Source: Anaeramoeba flamelloides (Eukaryota; Metamonada; Anaeramoebidae). From it: a stretch of DNA of 64,000 nucleotides. Numbering within the stretch: the first letter of the stretch is position 1; each line of letters begins with the position of its first letter. The stretch spans positions 9,797,001-9,861,000 of the forward strand of contig JANTQA010000008.1 in NCBI GenBank assembly GCA_027625915.1, written 5' to 3'. Below are positions 61,461 to 64,000 of this stretch, one piece after another. The position numbers and the translations under genes were made by a program. The notes below the pieces were generated by a model. That model had not been told where the DNA came from. It did no database searches and worked only from the letters and a program-made list of their open reading frames with translations.

Positions 61461-61942
61461 ACCTCTTTTGGAAAGTGCTCAAAGAGTTAACTTTTAATTT
61501 GGTAGATTTACTTAAAATAAAGGTATGTAATTGATGTAACTCTTCAAATCTTATAAAAAAAAATAAAATCTTTGTGATCAATGAATTGATCCAGATTGCT
61601 ATAGTATTAGAACAGTTTGGGATTTTGTGTTGGATTGTAATATAGTACTTATTACATTTTTGATTGTTTTTTTTTTTTGAATTTAATTGTGAAACAGGAA
61701 TTTTTCAATTTATTTTATTATATCCAAAATAAAAAACACACTAGAATAGTTTGTGCTTTAAATTATCAATATTTTATTTAATTTTTATTGGTATTTTTAA
61801 AAGGGTTGAGTGTGATATTGAAATGATTATAAAATGAATTTGAAATTAATTTCATTAAATTTTCATTTCAAATTTCCTTTTAATTTCATTTTCTTTTCAG
61901 ATTCCTAAAGAATTCAAATTGCCGTATGAAATTGAACAGTAA
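61461..61942 (+). CDS. 3' exons of an unrecognised spliced gene
   Basis: Exons are 61461-61522, 61595-61636, 61698-61748 and 61901-61942, with donors GTATGT, GTAATA and GTTTGT, and TTTCAG-type acceptors at the last two. All joins are in phase. The sequence includes LFWKVLKELTFNLVDLLKI, IAIVLEQFGILCWI, EFFNLFYYIQNKKHTR and the end IPKEFKLPYEIEQ. Composition is hydrophobic in the middle, so a membrane or membrane-associated protein is possible. A 17-nt exon at about 61346 may precede. No start is assigned, and MITE D3 lies immediately upstream. Family unknown. Confidence 0.5.
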
Positions 61943-62222
61943 TTGAGATGAAAAAAATCATTTACAGCGTTTCCTGGATTACTCTGAAAATGTCTATGAA
62001 ATCAATAATATTTTTTTGATATATGATTTCATGATCGCCTTTAAACAGCTATTTTCACTAGAAATATTTTGAAACCATTAATTAAACAGATTTATTTTCT
62101 TTTATTTTCATTCCAAGAATAAAAAAGTCAATATATCGCTCTTTTATAAAGATGTGATAAACCTTTGATGAACACACAATACAAATAGAAATATAAATAT
62201 TATACAATAAATTTTGTTGACC

Positions 62223-62488
62223 TCATGAATGTAATATTTCCTCAATGTTTATCACAGATTTATCACAATGTGATAATTTTGCCTTTTTATTATGGTCTAA
62301 GTCATTGATCATATCCCCAATATATGCGGTGTTTGTAGCTATCTGTTGTGTGTTGTTATTTTTAAAAGTTTAAAATTGGAAATTTTCTCAGATATTTATA
62401 CAAATAAAAGAAAATTTACCATTATCAAGAGAAGATGGCGGAGTAAAAAACATTCGCATTGTACCAAAAATTTAACATTAAAACCCAT
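62223..62488 (-). CDS. small two-exon protein of 62 residues, unrecognised
   Basis: Exon 1 is 62488-62420 (23 codons from an ATG) with donor GTAAAT. Exon 2 is 62342-62223 after acceptor CAACAG. The phase agrees. It begins MGFNVKFLVQCECFLLRHLL and continues IATNTAYIGDMINDLDHNKK, KLSHCDKSVINIEEILHS. The N-terminus is hydrophobic with two Cys; the rest is soluble and helical-looking. The plus strand has a competing 41-codon frame (MFITDLSQCDNFAFLLWS), judged less likely because the spliced minus model joins two good segments. Family not identified. Confidence 0.45.
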
Positions 62489-62656
62489 AATTCAACAATA
62501 ATTATGAGTTTTAATTAAAAAATAAGCGGATCAAAATCCACAAATCAAAATCAAAAAAAAATTGTGCTCAAAATTATAAAAATAATTTTTTTTTTGAGCA
62601 GTTTTTAGATTTTATGTTTTTGTAGATGCATCAAGTGTCAACTAAGCCAAATTTCA

Positions 62657-62876
62657 AAAGTAGGGGAAAACTTTTTTATTATTATTTTTTTCTTTTTTCA
62701 TTTGTCTTTCAAAAAATAAAATGATTACACTATATTTTTATTTATGGATCTATATTATTTATTATCTCTAAACACTTTAGTAAAATACATTATTATTCAA
62801 AAAAAAAAAACAATTAAACAAATTTTTTTATGATGAAAAATCTGCCCCTATTTTTGAAATTTAGTTTATAAAAGTT
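62657..62876. repeat. dispersed repeat I, copy 2
   Basis: It matches 33583-33796. Its right end overlaps the stop codon of the next minus-strand gene. Confidence 0.7.
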
Positions 62877-64000
62877 TTATCAAAACGAAAGATTTCGGTT
62901 ATATAATAATCATCATTCAAGTAGAGAAGATCCGATAATACAAGCAATTGAGAAGATGCATTTTGTATTATTTTTTTTTTGTGTTTTTGTGCCTTTTCAA
63001 GATCATCAGTAAAAATAAAGTGAGCCCAATAAGAAGAGATTCCCAAACAAAGCCAATTATTTTTTTTATTTTTTTTTCCTATTGTTTTTATCGAAAAGAT
63101 CGTTTCAGAAATAAGAACTGCATGTGTTACCGAGAGTTGTAAACCCTTATGATAACTTTAAACTTTTAATTAATTCCCAACTCACTGAAACAAATATGAT
63201 TGGGTTATTAATTATTATTTTGAAATAATCTAAATAAAAAAGGTATTTCTTTATGCTTTGGGTTAAATTTTGCAGGTTTTTAAAAAGTGTTTTTGGACTA
63301 TTTTTAATTTTATTGTTTGGTTCTTTTTCTCAGATTTTTTTGCTAAACAAAAAGAAAAAATTATTTTGGTCTGTGCGTTGAATAAAGAAATTATATTTTG
63401 AAAAGTTTCAAATAATTATTGTAATTTTTTTTCAATTAAGTAGATTTTTTGTATTATCTTATTCCAAAACTTTGTAGTTTTATTTTTAAACTATGTTTTT
63501 TGGTACACTTCCTTCACAGACAATAAGATTTCTTTCTTCTACAAAGAAAGTTATTTTTTTTGAAATGATTTTGAAATATGTCGAATTTTGAACTTTTCAA
63601 AAATGGGGAAAATGGATTAAACTTTTAAAAACAAGAATTCATTTCTGGAAAATAATTTTAAAAGTAAGTTTGATCTTAGGAGTAATCAGATTTTTACACT
63701 ATTTTTAAATTTCAAGACGAGGTAAATTTATTTTAGAATATGTTCTGAAATTTACTTGAAGTTTTTTTTAGTTTACTAGTCCTTTAATGAGATGAAATAT
63801 ACATTTTCTTTAAAATTACTCGTGTACTGGTTAGTTGTATTTAACTAGAAAAACAAATTTGTTTTGTGAATTCTTACAATTTTTGAATGAGTCGATTGTA
63901 TTAAAAAAAAAAAAAAAAACAACTTACTGAGGCAATTCTTGTGAAACTCTGATGAATTTGTATAACTAAACATTGAGTAACCAACAATTGGAAATTTAGT
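62861..64000 (-). CDS. 3' part of a spliced gene running off the right edge
   Basis: The last exon 63145-62861 and the preceding 63329-63186 join in phase over a 40-nt intron with a consensus GTGAGT donor. They read LTQSIKKYLFYLDYFKII, NNPIIFVSGLQLSVTHAVL, WLCLGISSYWAHFIFTDDL and EKAQKHKKKIIQNASSQLL. Further upstream, 63538-63492 (ERNLIVCEGSVPKNI) and 64000-63928 (PIVGYSMFSYTNSSEFHKN, then CTCA/GTAAGT) are probable exons; the 63538 join downstream is uncertain. The pattern DDLEKAQKHKKKIIQNA followed by LLVLSD recalls the sensor domain of DeoR-type regulators, but this is only a visual likeness. The stop codon lies in repeat I. Confidence 0.55.

Noticed and set aside
61900-61990. Minus-strand frame SNPGNAVNDFFHLNYC as an S41 upstream exon
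   Set aside because: No donor follows it, and it overlaps a phase-consistent plus-strand terminal exon.

Overview
The window is nuclear DNA of an AT-rich eukaryote, very probably a free-living protist. The genes encode eukaryotic proteins: two importin-alpha paralogues, LSM4, the tri-snRNP 27 kDa protein, diphthamide synthase DPH1, a BTB-BACK protein and a membrane-anchored S41 peptidase. Introns are common and run from about 40 nt to 4.6 kb, with GT...AG ends. Non-coding DNA is homopolymer-rich. The standard code fits. An amoeba such as Anaeramoeba, or another AT-rich amoebozoan-like lineage, would fit, but the sequence alone does not settle this. Most genes are cut into exons of 25-200 nt, so an open-reading-frame scan misses them. 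I rebuilt several by matching splice phases.

Layout. 0-5 kb: a partial plus-strand 3' end, a possible minus-strand gene and repeats. 5.5-16.8 kb: one minus-strand gene of eight exons for a divergent importin-alpha-like protein; its introns hold at least four transposon copies and one includes a TG/TA microsatellite at a splice acceptor. 17-25 kb: two MITE-like elements and a plus-strand cluster of small spliced genes around an unknown 236-codon CDS. 26-29 kb: repeats. 29.7-31.4 kb: an importin-alpha gene uninterrupted by introns. 33-40 kb: repeats around the SNRNP27 gene. 40.7-42 kb: DPH1. 42.4-46.7 kb: two nested insertions. 48.5-49.3 kb: a four-exon LSM4. 49.3-52.3 kb: interrupted reading frames and a LINE 3' remnant. 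54.3-55.7 kb: BTB-BACK fused to a glutamine-amidotransferase-like domain. 58.9-60.5 kb: S41 peptidase. 61.4-64 kb: three small spliced genes, the last running off the right edge.

The recognisable genes are housekeeping functions (nuclear import, splicing and mRNA decay, EF2 modification) and do not form an operon or a single pathway. Non-coding space is dominated by small TIR elements, at least seven families with two to four copies each. Several have TA targets, which suggests Tc1/mariner-type mobilisation. One family (B) is inserted inside another (C), and an uninserted copy of C elsewhere in the window gives the empty site directly. The strongest biological lead is the importin-alpha pair. 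One paralogue keeps part of an IBB-like start but has lost much of the NLS-binding Trp/Asn ladder and one ARM repeat. The other keeps the full ladder but shows no IBB.
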